From Ariolimax columbianus (lineage: Eukaryota > Mollusca > Gastropoda > Stylommatophora > Arionidae), in the NCBI GenBank assembly GCA_036924085.1, contig JAVGWX010000007.1, forward strand, positions 96,742,641 through 96,806,640: DNA of 64,000 nt. The letters are read 5' to 3'. The position numbers were made by a program, and so were the translations under genes. Below are positions 31,496 to 42,144 of the stretch, in pieces. Position 1 is the stretch's first letter, and each line of letters starts with the position of its first letter. A model generated the notes under the pieces. It ran no database searches and was not told where the DNA came from. It worked only from the letters and a program-made list of their open reading frames with translations.

Positions 31496-32766
31496 GTGCT
31501 ACTTCCTAATCTTCTCCGTTCGGCGCCGGTAAGTCGGATTGTCCCAAGTTTTTCTCCTCTATAATTTACAGGACGCGAGAGCTAGTTTAGACCCTGGTTG
31601 AAAATTAGCAGTAGGTTGGGTAGACTTAGTGAGGACATGCAGAGGTGGTTAAACAGAATAACGATAGACTAATTTCTAGTTGTATCTGACCACACGTAAG
31701 CACTTAAGCAGGGGATACGCTGGTTTAGTCAGAAAGGCATTACTAGGACTAATATAACATTTGGATTGATTGGCTGAACTAAAACACAAATTCGATTTTG
31801 GGAGTAAGCTAGAAGAACAATAAAACTGGAAAGGAAGAACAAAATGACAATGAAAGAAGGGTTCAACGAACCCGTTTTTAAACTTGAATTAAGTACGACG
31901 AAAAAATTGTCATTCAACTCATCGAATAGAACTGAAACAAAAAGTCACTGTTGAAATCCCCATTTCTAAACAAGGAGCGATGTATTTTGGTAATCGTGCA
32001 CATCATTTTAATGAAAGAGCACAGAATAAAATTAAAATGAAAAACAGAAAGAGATAGCAGACGCGTCTGGAAGTGAATTTGAAAAATGAGAAGACTAGAC
32101 ATAATGTAGGCTCTGCCATTAGATGTATCATAGCCGAGTTTCCGCTTCAAAAGGATATAGAACAGTATGTTTCGAATGGTTGCATCGCTCTCTGTCTAAG
32201 ACATTCTCAAAAGTTAACTGCAATGAAGTGCTCACAGAAAACATACTGAGCCGTCAAAATATTAATGGTGAACTGCACGCAAGACTCTAGTATCAACAGA
32301 AACAATCATTACATTGCTTTCCTGTCGATTTTTGTGGCCCAAGACTAGCACTTTGACGTCTAAATCTGCACTGGTATCTGGGGTTTCTAAGAGTAGTAGA
32401 GATAATTGTCCTACACGATCGCAAAACACGAAAAAAGATTTATTAACAAGAGATTTAGAAAGGCGCCCGCTGTCTTGGACAGAACTTGACACCCGTCTTA
32501 GATACGCCAACCAACACTGAAGCTGTAAAATGGTACAATTTTGTAAAGTCTGTCATAGATGGTGTACTCGTCTTCGTCTGATTCCAAGTTGCTCACAGAA
32601 AGAGACCAAGACAACGATTTTTCTAAAGCAAACGCAATGCCTTTGAACTTTTTTGAAAATACTTTTAAATAATAAATGAAGTTTTCTGATGATGTGACCC
32701 ACATTGCAAAAGAAAAGAATGTTTAAATGTGAATTATTTCTCTGTATATGTATTGCGGAAGCTGGT
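31496..32766. other. Unique-looking region, no supported gene
   Basis: About 1.3 kb without visible repeats. Overlapping minus-strand frames at 32262-32510 and 31729-32150 are of mixed composition but have no recognised domain or splice support. The stretch may hold an old transposon. Confidence 0.4.
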
Positions 32767-32858
32767 GTTTTGGCAAGCGAACGAGTTTCTTTCAGACAGA
32801 CTGTGATGGGAGCGACGTTCTACAAAGGACATGATACATGAGGATGATGATGATGAGG
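32767..32858 (+). mobile_element. LINE A 3'-terminal fragment
   Basis: About 90 bp, GGCAAGCGAACGAGTTTCTT through the ACATGATACATGAGGATGAT terminus. It corresponds to the last codons (LARERVSFRQTV...FYKGH) and the GATGATGATG tail of LINE A. An extreme 5' truncation. Confidence 0.8.
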
Positions 32859-33169
32859 TATTGCAGCTTTAATTCAAAGATAATATACTTTCTTCTGCCT
32901 GATTCTCTTTTATTTGTTTAAATGTTAATCATTAAATGAGAATAATAGCACAGAGCCAGAAGTGGAGAAAATCAACACTCACTCTCTCTCATCTTCCATA
33001 TCCTATTTGGCTTTATAGACTACATCTCATGGCATAACACTTGGAATCCTGGTATTCAAACAGGCATGTTAATGGCTGTTGCCAGGTAACCGAATTGCTT
33101 CGGCTAAACGTAGTTGGTATTTTAAAATGCAAATAATTTTAGATAGATTTTTAGCTAGAATTTTTTAAT

Positions 33170-33420
33170 TTTGTCCGGGCAGCGGCCGTTAAGCCTGCTC
33201 TTTTCGATTTCTAACTGCCAAGGTATTTTTAACGTGCTCGACACTGAACACGGGAATCCGATCTCACTACCCAGAGATCAGTGGAATTTATACCAGAAGG
33301 TTCACATGAAAAAATTCCGATCTCCACCGTGATTCGAACCCGCGATCTCCTGCACTCGAGGCAGACACTTTACCTCGATACTACTATACCACAGTAGTGG
33401 ATAAAAACAAGATGACTTAT
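33170..33420 (-). mobile_element. tRNA-like SINE S3, copy 1
   Basis: In minus orientation a TGGTATAGTAG A-box-like motif (33381-33391) lies about 45 bp before the B-box core GGTTCGAATC (33331-33340). The body shares AGCGGCCGTTAAG, AACTGCCAAGG and CTACCCAGAGATC with 43018-43245. The tRNA-like head together with a second copy argues for a SINE and against a functional tRNA gene. Confidence 0.75.
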
Positions 33421-33699
33421 AGAGACGGGGAAAGGGTACGAAGGAAAGGTACCCTTGTTATAATGAATCTCACAAGCTCTGCATATATACTACATACACA
33501 CATACACTATCCGCCAGTTTAACACATATTCAATGTTCTGGCTCAAATCGTTTTACAGTTTAACAATAAATCTCATCAAATAAGTAGCAAATCCTTTAAA
33601 GAACGTCGTTTCTTACAATCGCAAACCTATTTGGCTGTTATAAGTTTTTTTGTCAAGTGTGCAGTTCAGTAAGTTGCCTTTACTTTCCGTACGTGCAGG

Positions 33700-33800
33700 A
33701 GCGAAAAAAAACTTGTCTGTCAAACTGGACACGAGCGTGATTCGAACCAGGTGCGTTGAGATTGTCAAACGAACGCTTCTCCCCTAGCCCACACAGTCTC
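33700..33800 (-). mobile_element. tRNA-like SINE head
   Basis: In minus orientation TGGGCTAGGGG (about 33780-33790) and GGTTCGAATCA (about 33738-33748) form A- and B-box-like motifs 32 bp apart. A degenerate copy of a tRNA-derived head. I could not fold a full cloverleaf by eye. Confidence 0.5.
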
Positions 33801-34190
33801 CACATATATCTCTCTACAAACAAAAACCACAACAAAAAAAACACACACAAACCAAAACAATATATATATATGTATGGGTTAGTACGTACATCAATGATTA
33901 TGGGAAAAGGTTACACACAGGAATAATGAAGGTAGTGTATTCTGTGGTGTAATGAGGGAGTGATGAAAGATTAATACGAAAATAATGATGGTCTGAGACT
34001 CTCGCTCCCTGGGGTGTCAATACTATAATGGTTACGCTCTCATCTGTAGATAGAAATCACTCACTCTGAAATCGTACTTCCCGGCACAACGTATAATGAC
34101 AAATCTTTTAAACGGGGCTTTGTTCTCGTAACACGTCCGATCACCAGAATAGAAAAGGTCGAACGTGCTTAATCATGTGTTAATCTGTAG
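33801..34190. other. No recognisable feature
   Basis: A-rich start (AACAAAAAAAACACACACAA) then unique sequence. No gene supported upstream of the candidate exon. Confidence 0.4.
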
Positions 34191-34325
34191 AGATTGCCGC
34201 ACCTTGAACCTTGGCTATTGATATGGGTCGTGTTTCTGAATATTTTGTTTGAAGCTGCTGGTAAAGGCAACTGGAAACATCAAACGATAGCTGGGAAGGA
34301 CGTGATGAAATGTTCTGAAACCAAG
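34191..34325 (+). other. Candidate exon with signal-peptide-like stretch
   Basis: 135 nt, phase 0 at both ends, between TTAATCTGTAG| and the strong donor CCAAG|GTGAGC. It would encode RLPHLEPWLLIWVVFLNILF, then EAAGKGNWKHQTIAGKDVMK, then CSETK: a hydrophobic segment followed by a polar stretch, like a secretory leader and mature N-terminus. There is no ATG at the start, so it would need an upstream exon. Weak polypyrimidine tract. Confidence 0.22.
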
Positions 34326-34611
34326 GTGAGCGTCAGACAGGACTGGCAAGTAGTTCCATGCTTTCATTTTGTTAGCTGTCAAATTACATTTTTTGGAGCA
34401 ATTACATTCGCCATCATCTCATTTGTCGTTAAACGGACGACCTTGTAGAGATGTGAACTTTCCTTCTTCTACGTTCTGGCTTGCTAACGAAATTGTCAAT
34501 CCATGTCTATGTAGTGTTTCTTTAACACTGTCAATACATATTTTTCTTGATATGAAAACCTACAATTTAATGTTATTGAATTACTCCATGGATGGGAAGG
34601 AAGACTAACAT
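34326..34611. other. No recognisable feature
   Basis: Unique-looking spacer. Confidence 0.4.
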
Positions 34612-34905
34612 CTGGTCATTCAAAATATACTGATCAGACATGTTAGTCAAGGTCAAGCAAAACATACTGGCAAAGCCCTCACCCCGGCTTCCTTGTAGCC
34701 ATCCCTGGAAAGGGGCTGTTTTCATGGTAGCCCGGCTAACTATATGAGGAATCGACATGATCCCCGTAGTAGTGAGCGTCACACAGATGAAGTCAAGCAT
34801 AGCACAACCGCTTGGGGGACCACGGTCCACCTTCATCACCACGCTCGGGGTGTAAGGAAAGCTACTGCAACCCGCCACTTAACATATTTTTCAGGGCCAA
34901 TAAAA
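34612..34905 (-). mobile_element. Dispersed repeat S5, copy in reverse orientation
   Basis: Contains the complements of the S5 blocks (GATCCCCGTAGTAGTGAGCG, GATGAAGTCAAGCATAGCAC, AAAGCTACTGCAACCCGCCA) and ends near CCTACTCATTGTGGGCATTC. Confidence 0.8.
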
Positions 34906-34984
34906 GAGTGAACCTACTCATTGTGGGCATTCTAAACAATAACATCAACAACAACAACCTATGGTACATAAGGAGACCTTCTTG

Positions 34985-35480
34985 TCATATATCCATCTAT
35001 TTATACCATGGTATGCTTGAAGACATTCTTGTCATATATCCATCTATTTATACCATGGTATGCTTGAAGACATTCTTGTCATATATCCATCTATTTATAC
35101 CATGGTATGCTTGAAGACATTCTTGTCATATATCCATCTATTTATACCATGGTATGCTTGAAGACATTCTTGTCATATATCCATCTATTTATACCATGGT
35201 ATGCTTGAAGACATTCTTGTCATATATCCATCTATTTATACCATGGTATGCTTGAAGACATTCTTGTCATATATCCATCTATTTATACCATGGTATGCTT
35301 GAAGACATTCTTGTCATATATCCATCTATTTATACCATGGTATGCTTGAAGACATTCTTGTCATATATCCATCTATTTATACCATGGTATGCTTGAAGAC
35401 ATTCTTGTCATATATCCATCTATTTATACCATGGTATGCTTGAAGACATTCTTGTCATATATCAATCTATGTATACAATG
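34985..35480. repeat. Minisatellite, 47-bp unit, very homogeneous
   Basis: About 10.5 copies of a 47-bp unit (CATTCTTGTCATATATCCAT, CTATTTATACCATGG, TATGCTTGAAGA). The internal copies look identical and only the edge copies carry changes. Each unit contains the 10-bp palindrome TACCATGGTA. This indicates very recent expansion or efficient homogenisation. Confidence 0.97.
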
Positions 35481-35537
35481 GTTGGTGAGGATAAATCCTT
35501 GCCATACATGTATCCATGTATATCATATATGACGTTG

Positions 35538-35790
35538 GGGGACGGCGTGGCCTAGTGGTTAAGTGACACGGCTCACAACCAGAAGGTGCTGGTTTCGATC
35601 CCCATCACAGCACCGGCCGTTACCCCGGGGAAGCAAACCCTTAGAAAATGCAGGAGGAAGCAGACCCTTACATAAAATGCATGCTGAAGTCGGATGCACT
35701 GGGCCGACAGGCGCAAAATAAAAACGCAGTGCAACGCACACCGCCTTGGGGATTAGATAAATAGGGAGAACGCAAAAAAAAAAAAAAAAA
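35538..35790 (+). mobile_element. tRNA-derived SINE S2, copy 2, young
   Basis: A-box TGGCCTAGTGG (35548-35558), B-box GGTTTCGATCC (35591-35601), a middle segment GCTGAAGTCGGATGCACTGG, and a 17-bp A tail. The perfect 13-bp direct repeat ATATATGACGTTG flanks it (35525-35537 and 35790-35802, the first A shared with the tail). The intact boxes and perfect TSD indicate recent activity. Confidence 0.95.
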
Positions 35791-35802
35791 TATATGACGT
35801 TG

Positions 35803-36400
35803 TTCCTACTCTCTGTCGAATGTCTTCATTTCTCACCGCTTCTTCTTGTGGGAGAGTGATTTCCCCTTGTACTGGCTGCCAAGGATAAAATACCGTTCGT
35901 CCTGTTTTCTCACGTTCAGCGTGTTGTGATGTAGTAAATAACACTAGTGCAGTTACCGGGTGAATTAATATCCCCCCCCCCCCATCCCTGTCTTAACAAT
36001 GCGTTCTACTTGTTATGGAACTGGAAACACACATGTAGTCTGTTGACATTGTTGCCATGGTGTGACCCAACGGTACTTCAATTACTGTCCTAGCTGACTT
36101 GTGCGATATCTGATCACGGGAAAGATTTTGTAGTAAACATTGATGAAAAATCCCGAGCTGGTGTCTCTAGGAAAGCTTAGTTTCTTTCAACAAATGTCAA
36201 AGGTTATGGATACTGCTAGTTCCTGAAGCTCGCTGGTTAGACACACTTAACGGAGAGTCCTCTCGTACATAGAAACCATATCATATGTCATTGGCAAGAG
36301 CGGTTTCTTTTATTTCTTGTGTGTTTAATGAAGTACTGGATTTAACATTTTCATAATAATTCGTAATGTTATTCGTATCATCATAAGAAGTTGTTGATAG
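35803..36400. other. No recognisable feature
   Basis: Unique-looking spacer with a 12-bp C run at about 35972-35983. Confidence 0.45.
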
Positions 36401-36757
36401 TGTTTGGCTTGGCTTGGCTTGGTTTGGCTTCGTTCGTTCTAAATCTCCCCCTACCAAACCCTGACACTGGCCTAAGTAGCAGAATGTAGTCCAGAGAACG
36501 GAATGCGTTGTGTCGTAGTTTACAGCTTGACTGCAATATTTGCACCTTTCGGTCCAACACATCCGACTTCAGCAATCATTTTTTTAGTACCAGGTTAGCA
36601 TTCCCTCTTCGATCTCTTCTCCTTAGCCAGTCTGCCCTGCTGCAGCCCGTTATCCAGGATCACCGCGTGGAGGTGTTGAAGGGTCTTGGCAGCTCTGGTT
36701 CACTGGCCCTGACGATAGCAGTCAGCTATGGGTAAGTGACCGCTGTAGATAATGCGC
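36401..36757 (-). mobile_element. SINE S1, copy in reverse orientation
   Basis: Near full-length S1. The + strand begins TGGCTTGGCTTGGTTTGGCT (complement of the GCCAAGCC tail) and ends in a diverged head. No clear TSD found. Confidence 0.85.
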
Positions 36758-36959
36758 TCGTTGACAGTGCTTAAAAGCATCTTTAGTTTATTCACACATA
36801 TATACCGTGAATGACTGCGCGCTTTTCCGAGCTCGCCTTGTGTGCTAAAAACCCTAGATATACCAAATACGCCACTAAGTGAGGCACATGAAAGGGAATG
36901 GCCGAGAACATCACAATGCTTGATTGAATCTCAGGTAAAAAAAAAAAAGACGCCAGGGC
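36758..36959. other. Spacer, no feature seen
   Basis: Short unique sequence between the S1 copy and the 29-bp array remnant. Confidence 0.4.
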
Positions 36960-37014
36960 TCAGTAATCTCATATTAATAAAATCGTGATTGGTAACTCTC
37001 GTGTAATAAAATCA
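36960..37014. repeat. Left remnant of a 29-bp array
   Basis: Two diverged units (ATAAAATCGTGATTGG and ATAAAATCAGGATTG). The same type of unit continues after the inserted S1 at 37705-37826 and again at 41565-41990. Confidence 0.5.
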
Positions 37015-37023
37015 GGATTGTTC

Positions 37024-37704
37024 TTCTTCCTCCTCATCGTTCGTTCTCAAACTTCCGCTACCAAGCCCTGACCGTTCTCAAACTCGCGCTACCAAGCCCT
37101 GACCGTCTCAAACTCCCGCTACCAAGCCCTGACCGTTCTCAAACTCCCGCTACCAAGCCCTGACCGTCTCAAACTCCAGCTACCAAGCCCTGACCGTTCT
37201 CAAACTCCCGCTACCAAGCCCTGACCGTCTCAAACTCCCGCTACCAAGCCCTGACCGTCTCAAACTCGCGCTACCAAGCCCTGACCGTCTCAAATTTCCG
37301 CTACCAAGCCCTGGCCGTCTCAAACTCCCGCTACCAAGCCCTGACCGTCTCAAACTCCCGCTACCAAGCCCTGACCGTCTCAAACTCCAGCTACCAAACC
37401 CTGAAAATGGCTTTGCAAGTTGTCCAGAGGACGAAATCGTCGTAGTTTACAGCTTGCGATATTTGACCCTTTCGGTCCGATACGTCCGACTTCAGCTGAT
37501 ATTTTTTGTCTTACCGGGTTAGACTACCCTATTCGATCCATTCTCCTTAGACAGTCTGCTCTATTGCAGCCTGTCATTGAGGATCACCATATGCAAGTGT
37601 AGAATGGTCTTGGCAGTTCTGGGTCGCTGGTCCTGATGCTGGTAGTCTGTCAGATTTGGGTCGATGACTGCTGCAGCTCTTACGCTGCTCAGAATCTCGA
37701 TCTC
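37024..37704 (-). mobile_element. SINE S1 with internal 30-bp expansion
   Basis: S1 in reverse orientation, 681 bp long and not the usual 355. The 3' tail segment (CTCAAACTCCCGCTACCAAG plus CCCTGACCGT) is repeated about 12 times at 37040-37400; the rest of S1 follows at 37400-37704. GGATTGTTC flanks the element (37015-37023 and 37705-37713), so the whole expanded unit is one insertion. Confidence 0.88.
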
Positions 37705-37826
37705 GGATTGTTCAATATCAAGTGGCACTAACCGGATTGTTCAATAGCAAGTAACACTAACCGGATTGTTCAATAGCAAGTAATAATATTATGATTGTTT
37801 AGTATCAAGTAGCAATATCAGGTAAG
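37705..37826. repeat. 29-bp array, middle block
   Basis: Four units of the type CGGATTGTTCAATAGCAAGT plus AACACTAAC, ending AGTATCAAGTAGCAATATCA. The last unit matches the array at 41565 onward. Confidence 0.8.
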
Positions 37827-38078
37827 TGAACATGGGTATACCCAGACCAGAAAACGAAGAATCAGATTGACCACAACCGCGTAAACTCCTAATTTAGACG
37901 ATCGTTATTAGATATCAGGGTTTACAGGGGGGCATATGTGGCCTCAGACCACTTTTTAGTGATTGTGAAGGTACAGCTGAAGTTAAGGATAAACAGAACG
38001 ATGCAAGTCAGCAGACCACGGTACTGCGTACAATAACTGAAAGAAGATGATAAGAAAAACGAGTTCCGTATAACATCA
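37827..38078. other. Spacer, no feature seen
   Basis: Unique-looking sequence between the array and LINE A copy 3. Confidence 0.4.
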
Positions 38079-39575
38079 TCATCATGTAGCATGTCCTTTG
38101 TAGAACATTTCTCCAATCACAGTCTGTCTGAAAGAAACTCGTTCCCTTGCCAAAACGCTAGCCTCCGCCACAGTCATACTCAGGCATTCCTGGATATCTT
38201 GGTGCCATCGTCTTCTTGGCCTACCCCTTCCTCTTTTGCCTGGCACCATACCTTCCATCACCGTTCTCTCAAGACCTTTGTGTCTCTTGAGGTGACCAAA
38301 GTACTTACATTTTCTAGCCAAAATGGAATTGATAAACCAGTTCTCCTCTATGCTCAACTCTTGCCGAATGTCTAAATTTGTTTTTTTTCTCTGTCCAGGG
38401 TATTCTGAGGATCTTTCTGTAACATTTTGACTCGAAGGATTCGATTCTTTGTCTAGAAGTTTAGGTAATCGTCCATGATTCACAGCCATAAGCTGCCACA
38501 GGAAAAACACAGGCTCTCAAGACTTTTACTTTGATCCTTTTGTTGGTGCCCTGCCATAATTTCTTCAGGCTGTTTAGTCTCTGCATTGCCATAGCTAGTC
38601 TTCTTCTGATTTCTTTCGAGCAGTTGCAATTTTTGTCAATTCTGGAGCCCAAATTTTCAAAATGTGTGACCTGATCTATTTCCTCACCAGCCACTGTAAA
38701 TGTATGCTGACATTGTGTTTTATCGGTGGTCATTATCTTTGTTTTGTTTATGTTTATGAACAGGTTTTGATCTTTACTATGTCCATTAACGGCGGAAAGT
38801 AGCTGCTCTAGCCCTTCTGCACTTCTTGATAGTATCACTGTGTCATCTGCGTATCTTAACTCTGGAATCTCGTACCCCCCAATCGTAAATGGGTTGAAAC
38901 TTTCAATGTTCTCATCTTCTCGCACATTTCTCATTATACATTCCGCATTATATGTTGTACAGATAAGGTGAGAGGATACTTCCCTGTCGTACTCCCTTTT
39001 GTACTGCAAACCAATCTGATGTTTGCCCAGATACTCGGACAGCGGCTTGTTGATCTTGGTATAATGTTTCAATGAGATGGACTATGTGCAAAGGAAACCC
39101 CATTTCCTTCACGATTCTCCACAGATTTTGATGTTTTACCATGTCGAAGGCCTTTGTGTAATCAATGAAACATGTGTACAGGTCTACATTAAACTCTCTA
39201 CATTTTTCATAGATATTCCTTAAATTGAATATGTGGTCCCGGGTACCTCTGTCTTTCCCAAAACCTGCCTGGACTACGTGAATTTCAGATTCAAACATTT
39301 TTCTCTATCCTTCTTAACAGGATTCGCAAGAGTATCTTGCTAGCGTGGCTGATCTGCGCAATAGTTCGGTAGTTCGTGCACAGCTTCAGGTTGCCTTTTT
39401 GGGGGAGGGGAATATAAGATGATTTCTTCTATGCTTCTGGCAACTCTGCACTGTGGCATATCTGTTTACACAGCTTGTGATGGACTCGAGCACATGCCTC
39501 CCCTCCTGCTTGTATTAACTCTGCTGGGATATCATCGCATCCTGGGGACTTTCCCTTTTTCAGGCTTTTAATTCC
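38079..39575 (-). pseudogene. RTE/BovB-like LINE A, copy 3 (longest)
   Basis: About 1.5 kb of RT on the reverse strand, the best reference for LINE A. In order: PAELIQAGGEA region, a KGNLKLCTNYRTIA block, VQAGFGKDRGTRDHIFNL, CFIDYTKAFDMVKHQNLWRI, FAVQKGVRQGSILSPYLYN, catalytic RYADDTVILSRSAEG, NINKTKIMTTDKTQ, FENLGSRIDKNCNCSKEIRR, a CESWTI block, DIRQELSIEENWFINSILAR and GKRGRGRPRRRWHQDIQECL. It ends FYKGHAT, a stop and the ATGATGATG tail. At least three frameshifts (about 39300, 38950 and 38480) break it. The endonuclease is missing. Confidence 0.92.
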
Positions 39576-41568
39576 GTATAACACTCAAGAATAAATATCA
39601 AGCACTGGTACAGCTAGATGAAGGGGCCAGCATTGAGGATAAATGGGAACAAGTACAAAGTACATGGAAAACTGCATGCGAAGAAGTGCTAGGAATGAAG
39701 AAACGACAGCATAAAGAATGGATAACAGCAGAAACAATCACTAAGATCGAGAATAGGCGAAATAAGAAAATTACTTTACTCATTAGTAAAACGAGAGCCG
39801 CAAAAAGTACAGTACAGAAAGAGTATGTAGAGAAACAAGGAGGTTAAAAAGAGCATGAATGAGGACAAAAGACGTTACATTGATGGTCTGGCTGAGGAAG
39901 AGGAAGAGGCTACAGGAAAGGGAAATATGAAAGGTCCATATGAGGCTACCAAGAAACTATCCGTAAAGTATCATCCACAACAAGGCAGACCAATCAAAAA
40001 TAAACTTGGAGAAAAGATAACCAAGTTTGAAGAAAAGAAGAAAAGAAGGGTAGAATACTTTGAAGAGCTTTTGAACAGACCAGCACCAGACAACCCACCA
40101 GACATCCTATCAGCAGAGGAGGACCTACCCATCAACTGTGAAAGTCCAAGTAAAGAAGAGATTAGAAGGGCAATAGAGTTTCTAAGGGACAGAAAGCAGC
40201 AGGACCTGATGGCATACCACCAGAAGCCATACATGCAGATGTTGAAACATCTGCTAGCATGCGCCACAACTTGATAGACGTCATCTGGGAGCAATAAAGC
40301 TTACCAAAAGATTGGAGAGAGGTCTAAATGGTGAAATTACCTAAGAAGGGAGATTTACGGAAATGCAAAAACCATAGAGAAATAATGTTATTATCAGTGA
40401 AGGGAAAGGTGTTAAATCGATAAAGGTTGAAAAAGGCAGTGGATAACAAGATAAGGGATTTCAGACAGAATAGATCATGCATTGATCAGGTAGCCACATT
40501 ACGGATAATTGTGGATCAATCATTGGAATGGAATTCAAGTTTCTACATCAATTTCGGTGATTATGAAAAGGCTTTCGACAGTTTGGACAGATTGGACAGA
40601 TATATAATATGGAAACTACTGAGACACTACGGAATTCATCAAAAGCTCACTTACATAATTAGTTAGACGTATGAAAGTATGCAATGTAGAGTTATACACG
40701 AATGACTACTGTCGCGTTTCCTGTTCATCCTGGCAGTGAACTGGATTATAAAAGTAACAACAAATGAGAGAAATGGAATCCAGTGGTCCTTGAATAAACA
40801 TCTGGAGGACCTGGAATTTGCGGATGATATAGTCCCACAGCTAAAGCCAAATGCAAAAGAAACTGGATAGACTGGATTATACCTATAAACAGTTGGTTTG
40901 AAGATTTATGAGGCAAAGACATAAATAATTAGAGTCCTTGCAGCAAACACAGAACCAATCAGGCTGAGAGGAACGCCATTGGAAAAGGTGGGGGTATTTG
41001 CTTACCTAGGAAGTATCATCAACAAGGAAGGAGGGACAGGCGAGGATATAAAAACAAGGATACAAAAAGCAAGAGGTGCATTCGGAATGTTTAAACGCAT
41101 ATGGACAAAAATAAGGATTTTAAAATGTAAATGTGAAGCCAGTACTGCTGTATAGAGCGGAAACCTGGAGGATGACCAAAGGCAATGACAGGAGACAACA
41201 GGGTTTTGTCAACATTAGCATGAGAAAGATTCTTGGTATAAAATGGTTTGACAAAGTTACAAACGACAAACTGTGGGAGAGAGCGGTACAAGATACATTG
41301 GAACAGAAAATCTTAGGAAGAAAGTGGAGATGGATGGGTCATATATTAAGAAAGCTCCAGGCCAGCATAACCAGTCAATCCCTGTCATGGAACTCCCAGG
41401 GAATGAGAGGCATAGGCAGACCAAGGAATGCATGCAGACGAGATCTGGAGGCGGAAGTAAAGAAAATGGGAAAAAAGCTGAAAGGATGTGGAAAAGATTG
41501 CCCAGGACAGAGCTGCTTGACGATGGTTAGTTCATGGCTCGGTGATAGAAGGCGAAAGAGAAAGTAGT
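39576..41568 (+). pseudogene. RTE-clade LINE D, decayed
   Basis: Plus-strand non-LTR element starting in the linker before RT (KWEQVQSTWKTACEEVLG, then KKRQHKEWITAETI). RT parts follow: AAGPDGIPPEAI, LPKDWREV, FRQNRSCIDQVATLRIIVDQ, INFGDYEKAFDSLDR, catalytic LEFADDI (rest of block lost), FAYLGSIINKEGGTGEDIKT, and a C-terminal part ending RGIGRPRNACRRDLEAEVKK. This is the usual layout of RTE-1/BovB-type elements in molluscs and other animals. It lies head-to-head against LINE A copy 3 at 39575. Multiple stops. Confidence 0.9.
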
Positions 41569-41990
41569 ATCAGGATAGTTTAGTATCAAGGAGCAATATC
41601 AGGATAGTTTAGTATCAAGGAGCAATATCAGGATCTTTTAGTATCAAGGAACAATATCAGGATCTTTTAGTATCAAGGAACAATATCATGATCTTTTAGT
41701 ATCAAGGAGCAATATCAGGATCTTTTAGTATCAAGGAGCAATATCAGGATCTTTTAGTATCAAGGACCAATATCAGGATCTTTTAGTATCAAGGAGCAAT
41801 ATCAGGATCTTTTATTATCAAGGAACAATATCATGATCTTTTAGTATCAAGGAACAATATGAGGATCTTTTAGTATCAAGGAGCAATATCAGGATCTTTT
41901 AGTATCAAGGAACAATATCAGGATCTTTTAGTATCAAGGAGCAATATCAGGATCGTAACAAAATTGGAATTGTTTAATCTCAAGTAATGT
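41565..41990. repeat. 29-bp array, right block
   Basis: About 14 copies of AGTATCAAGGAGCAATATCA plus GGATCTTTT. It begins immediately after the LINE D terminus. The same unit type exists left of the LINE pair at 37705-37826. Confidence 0.95.
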
Positions 41991-42081
41991 TCAACCAACT
42001 GTTCCCCGCCCCATCCCTTTTCCCCCCTTCTATTATATATTATTATAAAAAGTCTTCCGCGTACAAAGAAAGCATTTTCAG

Positions 42082-42144
42082 AATAAATTATGTTAATGTT
42101 ATCCTCGAACTGTTGAAAATACACGAATCTGATATCTGGGCTGA
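42082..42144 (+). other. Weak internal exon candidate
   Basis: Between ATTTTCAG| and the donor CTGAG|GTAATA. It would encode a 21-residue acidic stretch (NYVNVILELLKIHESDIWAE). Composition is protein-like, but there is no partner exon. Confidence 0.12.

Noticed and set aside
32262..32704. Minus-strand frames as part of a DNA transposon or host gene
   Set aside because: Fragments such as DVKVLVLGHKN looked domain-like, but I could not place them in any family or join them in frame.
33170..33420. Functional tRNA gene
   Set aside because: Boxes are spaced too far apart, a second copy with shared body exists at 43018-43245, and no cloverleaf is evident; a tRNA-derived SINE is more likely.
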